From Opitutaceae bacterium (lineage in GTDB: Bacteria; Verrucomicrobiota; Verrucomicrobiia; Opitutales; Opitutaceae): a stretch of 64,000 bases of DNA. Where the stretch lies: positions 248,001 to 312,000 of the forward strand of contig JAIXWF010000022.1 in assembly GCA_027482185.1 (NCBI GenBank). Reading direction: 5' to 3'. Under the pieces are notes generated by a model. That model was not told the origin of the DNA. It saw only the letters and a program-made list of their open reading frames with translations, and did not search any database. This document shows, in pieces, positions 53,774 through 62,518 of this stretch. Each line of letters starts with the position of its first letter. Positions within the stretch are counted from its first letter, which is position 1. Both the position numbers and the translations under genes were made by a program.

Positions 53774-56700
53774 ATGACCACGTTGCTCCGCCGGGTTGTC
53801 CTGCTCCTTTTCTGCGCCGCCCGTCTGGCCGCCGAGACCGCGGTCAAGCCCGAGGTGCCGCTCACGGTGGCCAAGGCCGTCGCGCTCGCGGTGGCCGAGG
53901 AGCGCCTGCCCGGCGCGGCCCTGGCCTCGGCCAAGCTGTATCGGAATCTCGAGGACGCCCCGGCGGTCTGGGTTTTCGAGTTCCGCGCGGCCGACGGCGA
54001 CACGCCCTACACCGTGGTGGCCGCCGCAACGCGCGCCCTGCCGCCGGTGGTCATGCACTGGCGCGGCCTGCCGTGGCACGCCGATCCCGCCTATCTGGCC
54101 CGCGCCCGCGAGAGCCTCGCGGCCTACCGGCGCGCGGATGCCAAAGCCGACTGGGCCGACCTCCGCTGGGAGGGGCCGCTCGACCTTTGGGTGCCGCGCG
54201 TCGATGCCGCGGCCGAGCAAACGTTCGCCGCCGTGCGCGACCGCGTGGAACTCACCCGCACCGATGTCGCCGCGCGGGCCGCGCGGCGCGAGGTCCTGGC
54301 CCCGGACGCCGCCGCGTACGTGGCGGCGGCATGGGCCGATGTCGACCGCGCCGGCGTGCACTTGGCCGACCGGCCGCGGCCCGTCGCGGCGACCCCGCAG
54401 TCGGGTTTCACCCGCTACATTCCGCGCGTGCCTTACCTGAACCAGACGGATTCGCCCGACTGCGGCATCGTTAGCATGATGGACATTCTGCTTTACCACG
54501 ACGCCAACGGTTTCCCGACCTTGGTGAACGAGAACGACCTCACCGGCCTGCGCCTGCGGCTGCGCACGTTGATGGAATGGACCACCAACGGCACCTACGC
54601 CGACAAGCAGCTCAGCGGCACCCGCACCTACGTGCAGGAACGCGGCGTCGCCGGCTACAACTTCGCCCTGCACGCGCGCGGCAACTTCCGCGGCGTGACC
54701 TCGACCGACATGGCGTTTTCCCAATTCACTTCGGAAATCGACGCCGGCCGGCCCGTGCAGCTCAACATCCTCAATTACGCGGGCACGACCGGCGGCCACG
54801 CCGTCTGCGGTGTCGGTTACTATTCGGGCCGGGTGGGCAACATCACCAGCGCCACCTGGGCGATCATCCACGACAACTGGAAAGGCAGCTTCACCAACCC
54901 GTACCTGAATCCCGACGAGCCCTACGTCGACTTCGCGACCACCAACAGCTTCATCAAGGTGGTGCCGCCCGCGGTGGCCCCGCCCTCCGCGACCGCCGTC
55001 GTGATCGATGCGCCGACCAACGGCTCGACCCTCTCCGTCGGCAGCGCCGCCAGTTACATCGCGCGGGTCACGACCGCGGCGGGCGTCGGCGTCAACAGCG
55101 TCAGTTTCCGCGTCGGCGACACGATTCTGCGCACCGCGACGGCCCCCGATGCGAACCAGCCCGCGGGCCGCGTGGGCAACACCTATTCGACGACGTGGAC
55201 GCCGACCGCGGCGGGCACGTACCGCTTGATGGTCAGCGGCGTCGATTCCCTGAACCGTGGCTTCCTATCCGAGGTTTCCGTCAACGTCACCGCGGTGAAC
55301 GCCCCGCCCGTCGTGGGCTGGTCCTCGCCGCAGTACGACAACGCCCAGTTGCTCACCGGCAATCCGGTCGATCTCTCGGTGGCCGCGAGCGACAGCGACG
55401 GCACAGTCGGAGCCGTGGAATTCATTTTGCTCGGCTCGCCGGCCGTGAGCCTCGGCCGCGTCGTGCCGTCGGGCGGGACCTTCGTGACGCTGCGCGGCGT
55501 GAACCTCAGCGCGAGTGGCGACGCCACGCTGCGCGCGATCGCCACGGACAACCGCGGCGCCACCACGACTGTCGACCGCCGCGTGCGCGTCGTCGCCGCG
55601 GCCTCCGCCAACAACGATGCCTTCGCCGGCGCGTCCGTGCTCGCCCCGGCCGGCGCGATCGTGACCACGACGTCGTTGCGCGCCACGCGCGAGACCGGCG
55701 AACCCGCGCATGCGGGCAATGCCGGCGGCCGCTCGCTGTGGTGGCGTTGGACGCCGTCCGCCGCGGGCACCGCGGTGATCGCGACGCGCGGTTCGAGTTT
55801 CGACACGGTGCTCGGCGTCTACACCGGCAGCGCCGTCGGCGCCCTCGCCGCCGTCGCGAGCAACGACGACGACGACGATTCCTACAGCAGCTACGTGCGG
55901 TTCACGACCGTCGCCGGCGCGACGTACTTCATCGCCGTCGACGGCTACAACGGCGAAGGCGGCGACGTCGCCCTGACCGCGCTGCATTCCGCGTCGGCCT
56001 CGCCGAACGACGCCTTCTCCGCCCGCGCCAACCTCGCGGGCACGGCCCTCGACGTGGCCGCCAGCAACATCGTGGCGACCCGCGAGACGGGCGAGCCGAC
56101 GCATGCGTCGGCCGGCGGGCGTTCGCTCTGGTGGACCTGGGTCGCGCCGGACAACGGCACCCTCAGCCTGTCGACGGCGGGCTCCACTTTCGACACTTTG
56201 CTCGGCGTCTACACCGGCAGCGCGGTGGGTGCGCTGACGGCGGTGGCCGCCAACGACGACGGCGGGCCGGAGTACACTTCGGCCCTGTCGCTCGCGGTGA
56301 CGCGCGGCACCGCCTATCAGATCGCGGTGGACGGCTACGGCGGCGCCAACGGCCGCGTGCGTCTCGTGCTGGGCTTCCTAGCGGCGGGCGCGCGCCCGGC
56401 CAACGACAACTTTGCGGCGCGCACGGTGCTCACCGGTTCGCAGATTTCCGTCGCGGCGACGACGGCCGGAGCGACGAAGGAAACCGGCGAACCCAACCAT
56501 GCGGGTTCCGCCGGCGGCTCGTCCGTGTGGTGGTCGTGGACCGCGCCGGGCGACGGCACGCTGACGTTGAGTACCGAAGGCAGCAGTTTCGACACGGTGC
56601 TTGCCGTGTACACCGGCACGGCGTTCAACGCGCTCAGCTTGGTCGGGGCCGACGACGACGGCGGCGACGCCGGCAGCAGCCGGCTGGCCCTGCCCGTGCG

Positions 56701-57637
56701 GGCCGGCACGGCGTATCAGATCGCCGTGGACGGCTACAACCGCGCCGCCGGCTCGGCGTTGCTTTACCTGACCTTCGCCGGCGGCGGCGCTCCCGCGAGC
56801 CCGGTGCGCGCGCGCCTGATCAATGTCGCGACGCGCGGCCTCGCGGGCAGCGGCAGCTCGACGATGATCGCGGGCTTCAGCATCACGGGCGCCTCGGCCA
56901 AATCGGTCCTGATCCGCGCCGTCGGCCCCACGCTCCGCGGTTTCGGCGTCGGCAACGCGATCGCCGATCCCGTGCTCACGCTCTTCCGCGGCGACGCGCG
57001 GCTTTCCGCCAACGACAACTGGGAGGATAATCCGAGCCGCGCGCTCATCGAGGAGAAGGCCCGGCAGACCGGCGCGTTCGCCCTCGCCGCCGGCGCCAAG
57101 GACGCCGTCCTGCTGACGACGCTGTCGCCCGGCAGCTACACCGCGCAGATCACCGCGGCGACCGGCACCTCGAGCGCCGGCGTGGCGTTGGTCGAGATTT
57201 ACGACGCGGACACGGCGGCCGACGCCGACGCCACCGGCCGGCGGCTCATCAATCTTTCGACCCGCGGCCAGATCGGCGCCGGCGGCGATATCATGATTGC
57301 CGGCGTGGTCGTGACGGGCACGGAAAGCAAACGCCTGCTCATCCGCGGCGTCGGTCCGACGCTCGGTGTCTTTGGCGTGACTGGTGCGTTGGCGGATCCG
57401 GTGCTAACCGTAGTGCGCGACGGCACGACGGTGGCGACCAACGACGACTGGTCCGCCCAGGCCAATGCCGCGGCGATCGTGACCGCGACGCAGCAGGCGG
57501 GCGGCTTCGCGCTCGTCAACGGCTCGCTGGATTCCGCGCTGTTGCTGACGCTCGCTCCCGGGGCCTACACGGTGCAGCTCGCCGGCCTCGGTGGCACGAC
57601 GGGCGTTGGTTTGATCGAGGCGTACGAACTGCCGTGA
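53774..57637 (+). CDS. secreted C39-type cysteine protease with Ig, PPC-like and C-terminal modules
   Basis: A 1287-residue exported protein with a signal peptide (about 1-20). Residues 25-110 resemble the Spi-type pro-region of C10/C39-like peptidases (AVWVFEFRA, YTVVAAATRALPPVV). The peptidase domain (215-400) has catalytic Cys230 in VPYLNQTDSPDCGIVSMMD, His342 in TGGHAVCGVGY and Asp367 in AIIHDNWKG, fitting Peptidase_C39_2. Two Ig-like domains follow (about 405-610), then three repeats with ETGEPxHA and SLWWxW (615-1000) that resemble pre-peptidase C-terminal domains. The last two modules begin LINVATRG and LINLSTRG and end in IEAYELP, the same layout as the NHL/Ig protein at 22368. Active against an external protein or peptide is the best guess. 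Confidence 0.88.
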   Translation: MTTLLRRVVLLLFCAARLAAETAVKPEVPLTVAKAVALAVAEERLPGAALASAKLYRNLEDAPAVWVFEFRAADGDTPYTVVAAATRALPPVVMHWRGLPWHADPAYLARARESLAAYRRADAKADWADLRWEGPLDLWVPRVDAAAEQTFAAVRDRVELTRTDVAARAARREVLAPDAAAYVAAAWADVDRAGVHLADRPRPVAATPQSGFTRYIPRVPYLNQTDSPDCGIVSMMDILLYHDANGFPTLVNENDLTGLRLRLRTLMEWTTNGTYADKQLSGTRTYVQERGVAGYNFALHARGNFRGVTSTDMAFSQFTSEIDAGRPVQLNILNYAGTTGGHAVCGVGYYSGRVGNITSATWAIIHDNWKGSFTNPYLNPDEPYVDFATTNSFIKVVPPAVAPPSATAVVIDAPTNGSTLSVGSAASYIARVTTAAGVGVNSVSFRVGDTILRTATAPDANQPAGRVGNTYSTTWTPTAAGTYRLMVSGVDSLNRGFLSEVSVNVTAVNAPPVVGWSSPQYDNAQLLTGNPVDLSVAASDSDGTVGAVEFILLGSPAVSLGRVVPSGGTFVTLRGVNLSASGDATLRAIATDNRGATTTVDRRVRVVAAASANNDAFAGASVLAPAGAIVTTTSLRATRETGEPAHAGNAGGRSLWWRWTPSAAGTAVIATRGSSFDTVLGVYTGSAVGALAAVASNDDDDDSYSSYVRFTTVAGATYFIAVDGYNGEGGDVALTALHSASASPNDAFSARANLAGTALDVAASNIVATRETGEPTHASAGGRSLWWTWVAPDNGTLSLSTAGSTFDTLLGVYTGSAVGALTAVAANDDGGPEYTSALSLAVTRGTAYQIAVDGYGGANGRVRLVLGFLAAGARPANDNFAARTVLTGSQISVAATTAGATKETGEPNHAGSAGGSSVWWSWTAPGDGTLTLSTEGSSFDTVLAVYTGTAFNALSLVGADDDGGDAGSSRLALPVRAGTAYQIAVDGYNRAAGSALLYLTFAGGGAPASPVRARLINVATRGLAGSGSSTMIAGFSITGASAKSVLIRAVGPTLRGFGVGNAIADPVLTLFRGDARLSANDNWEDNPSRALIEEKARQTGAFALAAGAKDAVLLTTLSPGSYTAQITAATGTSSAGVALVEIYDADTAADADATGRRLINLSTRGQIGAGGDIMIAGVVVTGTESKRLLIRGVGPTLGVFGVTGALADPVLTVVRDGTTVATNDDWSAQANAAAIVTATQQAGGFALVNGSLDSALLLTLAPGAYTVQLAGLGGTTGVGLIEAYELP

Positions 57638-57652
57638 GCGCGCGCCGCGCGC

Positions 57653-57751
57653 GGTTGAAAGTTGAAAGGTGAAGGTTGAAGGAACGGACCTGTGCCGGCG
57701 GTCCCGGTACGGCGCTCTCAGCGTTCAATTTTCAACTTGGACCTTTCAACC
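57653..57751. repeat. GTTGAAAG-type inverted-repeat cassette (copy 3)
   Basis: The left arm 57653-57681 (ggttgaaagttgaaaggtga and on) faces the right arm 57723-57751. The outermost ten bases, CGGTTGAAAG at 57652-57661 and CTTTCAACCG at 57743-57752, are perfect complements. It is the best preserved of the three copies and lies between two convergent genes. Confidence 0.7.
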
Positions 57752-57775
57752 GCCGGGTGCCGCAACGGCAACCGG

Positions 57776-58420
57776 CTAACGGCGCAAAATCGCGCGGATC
57801 GGGGAACCGTCGCCGCCGCGGAGCTTGAGCGGCAGGGCGATCAATTCGTAGACGCCGGCTTCGACGTCGCGGAGGTCGAGGCTTTCGATGATCAGGATCC
57901 CGGCGTCGTCGAGCAGGTGGTGGATCGCCATGTCCTTGTTGTTGAGTTCGTCGACCGAGGGCAGGTCGAGGCCGATGAGTTTCACACCGCGGGCGGCGAG
58001 CCACGCGGGCAGGGCGCGATCGAGCAGGGGCCACACGGTGGGAAAGGTCGTGAGGTCCGACCACGCGTCGGTGCGGAACAGGATCCGCGGCACGGCGGCG
58101 AGATCGGCGTCGGTGAGACCGTGGAAGAGCGCCGGCGTGAACGTCGGGTGGCCGCGCGCATCGATCACGCGGGCGGGGCCGACATAGAGCGAAAGGTCGA
58201 GTTGGTCGGTCGTGAGCCCGCGGGAATTGTAGTGGAACGGGGCGTCGAGGTGCGTGCCGTTGTGGACGCTGCAGGAGAGCCGGCCGACGTTGCAGGCGGC
58301 GCCCGCCGCCATGCTGGCCGTGAGGTCGAGGGCCGTCGCGCTGTCGCCGGGCCAATGCGGGGACCCCGTGTAGAGCGGACGGGAAATGTCGATGATCCGG
58401 TAGTTCGGAGGGGAATTCAT
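57776..58420 (-). CDS. kynB: kynurenine formamidase (cyclase family)
   Basis: A 214-residue metal-dependent hydrolase that turns N-formylkynurenine into kynurenine in tryptophan breakdown. The signature is SCSVHNGTHLDAPFHYNSRG (HxGTHxDAPxH), with YRIIDISRPLYTGSPHWPGD at the N-terminus and GIDLPSVD-like LIGLDLPSVDELNNKDMAIH near the C-terminus. I start it at the ATG at 58420. The frame stays open upstream with no stop and joins the GxxExxY gene, so a 360-residue fusion could also be made. Kynureninase lies next on the same strand beyond the GxxExxY unit, so the two kyn genes were probably adjacent before an insertion. Confidence 0.92.
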   Translation of the reverse strand: MNSPPNYRIIDISRPLYTGSPHWPGDSATALDLTASMAAGAACNVGRLSCSVHNGTHLDAPFHYNSRGLTTDQLDLSLYVGPARVIDARGHPTFTPALFHGLTDADLAAVPRILFRTDAWSDLTTFPTVWPLLDRALPAWLAARGVKLIGLDLPSVDELNNKDMAIHHLLDDAGILIIESLDLRDVEAGVYELIALPLKLRGGDGSPIRAILRR

Positions 58421-58858
58421 GGCAGGGAGCGACGGGACAGGATGGACGGGACGGGCGGAGACAGGATGGACAGGACGGTAGTGGGCGTGGCGGTGAGGGT
58501 GCTTGCGCTTGAATTCAAGCCGGGCACCGCCGAATCCCAAGAGGAGGCCGACTTCGATTCCGGTGACCGTGAGATAGTTCACCGTTTGTACCTCGTGCGC
58601 AAGTGTCAGCGCGGACGAAGCCTTCAGCTCGATGACGACTTGCGACTCAACCAACAGGTCCGGAATAAATTCTCCCACGACAATCTGATCGTAGGTTACG
58701 CTTAGCTTTGCGTCGGATTCGGCCCGAAGTCTGGATCGCGCCAGTTCCACTTGCAGTGCCCGACGATACACGGACTCCAGGAACCCCGGCCCCAGCTTCT
58801 TGTGCACGGCGATGGCAGCCCCGATGATTCGCGCGGTCAGGTCGGCATGGTTCTCCAT
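58421..58858 (-). CDS. GxxExxY-family PD-(D/E)XK protein, stop lost, in frame with kynB
   Basis: The first 118 or so residues match the GxxExxY family (PDDEXK_3 fold): GPGFLESVYRRALQVEL carries Gly25, Glu28 and Tyr31, and the nuclease-type core is Asp67 in EFIPDLLV plus Glu77-Leu-Lys79 in VIELKA. VNYLTVTGIEVGLLLGFG and LEFKRK form the usual end. Members normally stop here. In this copy translation continues through the flanking repeat (HYRPVHPVSARPVHP) and straight into kynB with no stop codon. The start at 58858 lies 3 bp from a 16-bp inverted repeat whose partner is inside the 3' end. All predicted active-site residues are intact. The biological role of the family is unknown. Confidence 0.85.
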
Positions 58859-58902
58859 GCATCCTGTCCATCCTGTCCTCCGGACATCCTGTAAATCCTG
58901 TC
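58431..58902. mobile_element. GxxExxY cassette bounded by GACAGGATG inverted repeats
   Basis: gacaggatggacagga at 58460-58475 and its exact complement at 58862-58877 form a 16-bp perfect inverted repeat around the GxxExxY gene. Further degenerate units lie outside (gacgggacaggatggacggg from 58431, and ggacatcctgtaaatcctgtcc at 58882-58903). The layout of gene plus facing arms is like an insertion sequence, but the only gene inside is a PD-(D/E)XK-type protein and I see no target-site duplication. The unit sits between kynU and kynB. Confidence 0.5.
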
Positions 58903-58928
58903 CTCACCCCGAATCCCGTCCGTTCGTC

Positions 58929-60212
58929 CTAAGGCACCAGTCCCGGATCGCGGCCCCACGCTTCGTACGCCCGCTTTTCCATGATCTCCCTCAGGCGCGA
59001 GATTGCCTCCGCGCAATCGGCAAAGCGCGTGTAGAGCGGCGAGGGCGCGAGGCGGATGAGGTCGGGCCCGCGGAAGTCGGGCACCACGCCGGCCGCTTTC
59101 AGGGCCTGGCAGATCCGCGCGGCGTCGGGGTGCGCCAGCGCGAGGTGGCCGCCGCGCGCCAAATGGCCACGCGGGGTCGCGACGGTAAACCCGAAGTCCC
59201 CGAGCTCGGCCTCGATCCGCGCGAGGAGGAAATCCGTCAACGCGAGCGACTTTTCCCGCAATGCCGCCGCGCCGCCCGCGGCCGCGATCAGTTCCAGCGA
59301 ACCGAGCAGCGGCGCAAGCGCGAGGATCGGCGGGGTGCCGATGTGCAGGGCCGCGGCGCCGTCCGCGGGTTCGTGCCGCGGGGCCATGGCGAATCTCCGG
59401 TCCGGCCGCACGCCCCACCAGCCGGCGAGGCCGGGGGCGCGCCCGTGGTGCTTGGAATTCAGATACAGGCCGCCGGCGGCGCCGGGGCCGGCGTTGAGCC
59501 ATTTGTAGGTGCACCAGAAGGCGAAATCGACGCCGTCGCGGTCGAATGCATGCGGCACGGCGCCGATGCTGTGGGAGCAATCGAAGCCGACCAAAATGCC
59601 GCGTTCGTGCGCTTTGCGCGTGAGGGTCGCGACATCGAGCAATTGCCCGCTGGTGAACACGACCGCGGGCAGCACCGCGAGTTGCACGTCGTCGGTGAAG
59701 GCCGCGAGGAGGTCGTCGAGCCGCAACACGCGGCCGTCGCGCGACGGGATCAGCCGCAGGTGTTGCGCCGGATCAAGGCCGCGCAGCCGCAGGTGGCTTT
59801 GCAGGGCGTAGGCATCGGAGGCGAAGTTGAGGACGTCGCCGACGATGACGCGACGCCCCGGCCGGGCCGGTTCGAAGAGCGTCGCGAGCAACTGGTGCAG
59901 GTTGGCCGTGGTCTGGCCCGTGATCGCGACCGACGAAGGGTCGGCGCCGACCAACGGCGCGAGCGCGGCGGCCGCGCGGTCGGCCAGCGTGAGCCAGGCG
60001 GGATCCGCCCCGGTCCAGCCGTCGATCCCGAGCGTGCGCCATTGTTCGACGGCGCGGAGCAAGGTGGCCTCGGCGCGGCGGGACAGCAGCCCGAGCGAGT
60101 TGCCGTCGAGGTAGAGGCGTCCGGCGGGCAGGAAGAATTCGTCGCGCAGCGGCGCCAGCGGATCGGCCCGGTCGAGAGCGGCGGCGGAGAGGGCGGGGGC
60201 GCAGGCGGACAT
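58929..60212 (-). CDS. kynU: kynureninase
   Basis: A 427-residue pyridoxal-phosphate enzyme that splits kynurenine into anthranilate and alanine. Family signatures are the opening PLAPLRDEFFLPAGRLYLDG then NSLG, AITGQTTANLHQLLATLF, LVGFDCSHSIGAVPHAFD, the PLP lysine in FAFWCTYKWLNAGPGA, and GWWGVRPDRRFAM. Length and motif order match complete kynureninases. The start is the ATG at 60212. The kynB gene lies downstream beyond the GxxExxY unit; tryptophan dioxygenase is not in the window. The neighbouring gene on the other strand starts about 100 bp away. Confidence 0.96.
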   Translation of the reverse strand: MSACAPALSAAALDRADPLAPLRDEFFLPAGRLYLDGNSLGLLSRRAEATLLRAVEQWRTLGIDGWTGADPAWLTLADRAAAALAPLVGADPSSVAITGQTTANLHQLLATLFEPARPGRRVIVGDVLNFASDAYALQSHLRLRGLDPAQHLRLIPSRDGRVLRLDDLLAAFTDDVQLAVLPAVVFTSGQLLDVATLTRKAHERGILVGFDCSHSIGAVPHAFDRDGVDFAFWCTYKWLNAGPGAAGGLYLNSKHHGRAPGLAGWWGVRPDRRFAMAPRHEPADGAAALHIGTPPILALAPLLGSLELIAAAGGAAALREKSLALTDFLLARIEAELGDFGFTVATPRGHLARGGHLALAHPDAARICQALKAAGVVPDFRGPDLIRLAPSPLYTRFADCAEAISRLREIMEKRAYEAWGRDPGLVP

Positions 60213-60315
60213 GGGCCGAGGCCAGCAGCTTTGGTCGCGGCTGCGAAGCGAAGAATGGCCGCCGCCGGCGCGTTTCCCCGGTTGCGCCGGGGCGCGCCGC
60301 GGTTTCGCTGGCGGG

Positions 60316-62142
60316 ATGCGTAACTTCTTTGTCCGGGCCGCGGTCGCCGCGGTTTCGATCTGCGCGTCGGCGCTCGGCGCCGCCGCGACGTATTCGCCCG
60401 CGGAGATCGCGGCGGAGTCGAAAAAGGCGAACGACTTCTTCGAGCGCGCATACCAGGACCGCGTCGACCGGAGTCCCGAGTTGCAGACCTACCTCGGGGT
60501 GAAGAAGGACTACGGGCGCTGGGACGACGACTCCGAGGCCCGGGCGACCGAGGATTTCGCCCGGGAGGCGGCGTTGCTTGCGGAGCTGAAGCGGACAGTG
60601 AACTTCGCCGCGCTCGATCCGCAGACGCAGCTCAGCTACCGGCTCTGGGTGCGGGAGGCCGAGCGCGCGATCGAGGGCTTCCGGTGGCGGCACCACGACT
60701 ATCCGGTGAACCAGATGTTCGGCCAGCACACGTCGCTGGTCGCGCTCCTGATCAGCCAGCACCGGGTCGACGACGTGAAGGACGCCGAGGCGTACGTCGA
60801 GCGCCTGCGCGGACTCAAAGCCAAGCTCGCGACCTTGGTCGAGAATCTGGAAATCCGCCGGGCCAAGGGCATCGTGCCGCCGAAGTTCGTGTTTCCCATC
60901 GTGCTCGAATCGTCGCGGGGCATCGTGCAGGGCGCGCCGTTCGACGCCTCCGGCAAACCGAGCGCCTTGCTCGAGGATTTCGAGGGCAAGCTCGCCAAGC
61001 TCCCGGGCGCCGAAGCGCCCGTGAAGGAACGGCTGCTCGCCGCGGCGAAGGACGCGCTGCTGACGTCCGTAAAACCCGGATACGACGCGCTTATCGCCAA
61101 GCTCGAGGCGCTGGAGCGGGAGGCGACGGAGGACGACGGCGTCTGGAAGTTTCCCGCCGGCGCCGAATTCTATGCGTACCAGCTGCGCGGCGCGACGACC
61201 ACGGGCCTGGGCGCGACGGAGATCCACGAACTCGGCCTGAAGGAGGTTGCGCGGATCCACGCGGAGATGGACGCGATCCGCGCGAAGGTCGGCTTCGCCG
61301 GCGACCGGACCGCGTTTTTCAAATACCTGCGCGAGGATCCGAAGTTCTATCTGCCCAACACCCCCGAAGGCCGCGCGGCCTACCTCGAAATGTCGGTCAA
61401 GCTGATCGACACGATGCGCAGCCGGCTCGACGAGCTCTTCATCACGAAGCCGCGGGTGCGGTTGGTCGTGAAGCCGGTCGAGCCCTTCCGGGAGCGGGAA
61501 AGCGCCTCGGCGTTCTACCAGCAGCCGGCGGCCGACGGTTCGCGGCCGGGCATGTACTACGTCAATCTTTACGACACGTCCGCGTTGCCGATCTACGAGA
61601 TGGAGGCGCTGGCGTACCACGAAGGCCTGCCGGGGCACCATATGCAGATCGCGATCGCGCAGGAGCTGGAAGGCATCCCGCGTTTCCGCCGCTTCGGTTT
61701 CGGCAACACCGCCTACGTCGAGGGCTGGGGGCTCTACTGCGAACTCGTGCCGAAGGAGATGGGGCTGTACGCGGATCCGTATTCGGACTTCGGCCGGCTC
61801 TCGATGGAGCTGTGGCGCGCGGCGCGGCTCGTGGTCGACACGGGCCTTCACGCCAAGCGCTGGACGCGCGTGCAGACCATCGCGTGGCTCAAGGCCAACA
61901 CGCCCAACACCGACCGCGAAATCGAGACGGAGACCAACCGCTACATCGTCCTTCCGGGCCAAGCCACGGCCTACAAGGTCGGCATGCTGAAGATTCTCGA
62001 ATTGCGGGCTTTGGCGCAGCGCGAACTCGGCCCGCGGTTCGACCTGCGGCGATTCCACGACCTCGTGCTGCGGGACGGCGCGGTCCCCCTCGATGTGCTC
62101 GAGGAAATTGTCCGGGACAGGATCGCCCGCGGCGGACGTTGA
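60316..62142 (+). CDS. exported DUF885-family metallopeptidase-like protein
   Basis: A 608-residue DUF885 protein with a signal peptide (starting MRNFFVRAAVAAVSICASAL). The presumed zinc site is YHEGLPGHHMQIAIAQEL, the HEGxPGH form of HExxH typical of this family. The downstream helix has RRFGFGNTAYVEGWGLYCEL with the third metal-ligand glutamate. The first 350 residues are mostly helical. I use the ATG at 60316, since the upstream residues in the frame do not look like protein. Distantly related members are peptidases. It probably digests peptides in the periplasm. The gene is divergent from kynU. Confidence 0.9.
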   Translation: MRNFFVRAAVAAVSICASALGAAATYSPAEIAAESKKANDFFERAYQDRVDRSPELQTYLGVKKDYGRWDDDSEARATEDFAREAALLAELKRTVNFAALDPQTQLSYRLWVREAERAIEGFRWRHHDYPVNQMFGQHTSLVALLISQHRVDDVKDAEAYVERLRGLKAKLATLVENLEIRRAKGIVPPKFVFPIVLESSRGIVQGAPFDASGKPSALLEDFEGKLAKLPGAEAPVKERLLAAAKDALLTSVKPGYDALIAKLEALEREATEDDGVWKFPAGAEFYAYQLRGATTTGLGATEIHELGLKEVARIHAEMDAIRAKVGFAGDRTAFFKYLREDPKFYLPNTPEGRAAYLEMSVKLIDTMRSRLDELFITKPRVRLVVKPVEPFRERESASAFYQQPAADGSRPGMYYVNLYDTSALPIYEMEALAYHEGLPGHHMQIAIAQELEGIPRFRRFGFGNTAYVEGWGLYCELVPKEMGLYADPYSDFGRLSMELWRAARLVVDTGLHAKRWTRVQTIAWLKANTPNTDREIETETNRYIVLPGQATAYKVGMLKILELRALAQRELGPRFDLRRFHDLVLRDGAVPLDVLEEIVRDRIARGGR

Positions 62143-62254
62143 GCGGACGCAGCACGTCCGGGCCGGCACATCCGCCGCGCGAATTCAGGATTCCCATTGC
62201 GGCACCGCGCGGGCGCCGCTAGCCCCTGAGGTCGATCCGCATTCCCTTTCCGCC

Positions 62255-62509
62255 ATGCTCAAAGCCGTCGTCAAAACCATCGCCCTGCTCGCGATCCTCT
62301 TCGTGATGCTCTACGTGGGCATGCACAACACCCAGGCGATCGATTTCCATTTCCCGATCGCCGGCACCACGACGAAGACGCCGATCCACGCGTCGGCCGC
62401 GCTGGTGTACTTCGGCATCTTCGCCGTCGGCCTGGTCGCCGGCACCATCCTCGCCGTCGGCGGGGGCAAATCCGGCGGCGCCAAGAAGAGCGGCGGCAAG
62501 GACAAGTAA
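62255..62509 (+). CDS. small two-helix membrane protein (LapA-like)
   Basis: An 84-residue protein with two transmembrane segments (residues 8-28 and 48-70) joined by a short loop with MHNTQAIDFHFP, followed by a Gly/Lys-rich tail. The pattern is like LapA (DUF1049) inner-membrane proteins, which take part in lipopolysaccharide assembly control. The match rests on topology and the N-x-x-x-I-x-F-x-F region. It lies 9 bp before the glycosidase-like gene. Confidence 0.72.
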   Translation: MLKAVVKTIALLAILFVMLYVGMHNTQAIDFHFPIAGTTTKTPIHASAALVYFGIFAVGLVAGTILAVGGGKSGGAKKSGGKDK

Positions 62510-62518
62510 CGGGCCGAG

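Noticed and set aside
58421-58858. Treating the 360-residue GxxExxY-kynB frame as a single natural enzyme
   Set aside because: The join is encoded by the flanking repeat, and both halves match complete separate families. A chance loss of the stop is simpler, although a fusion product may exist.
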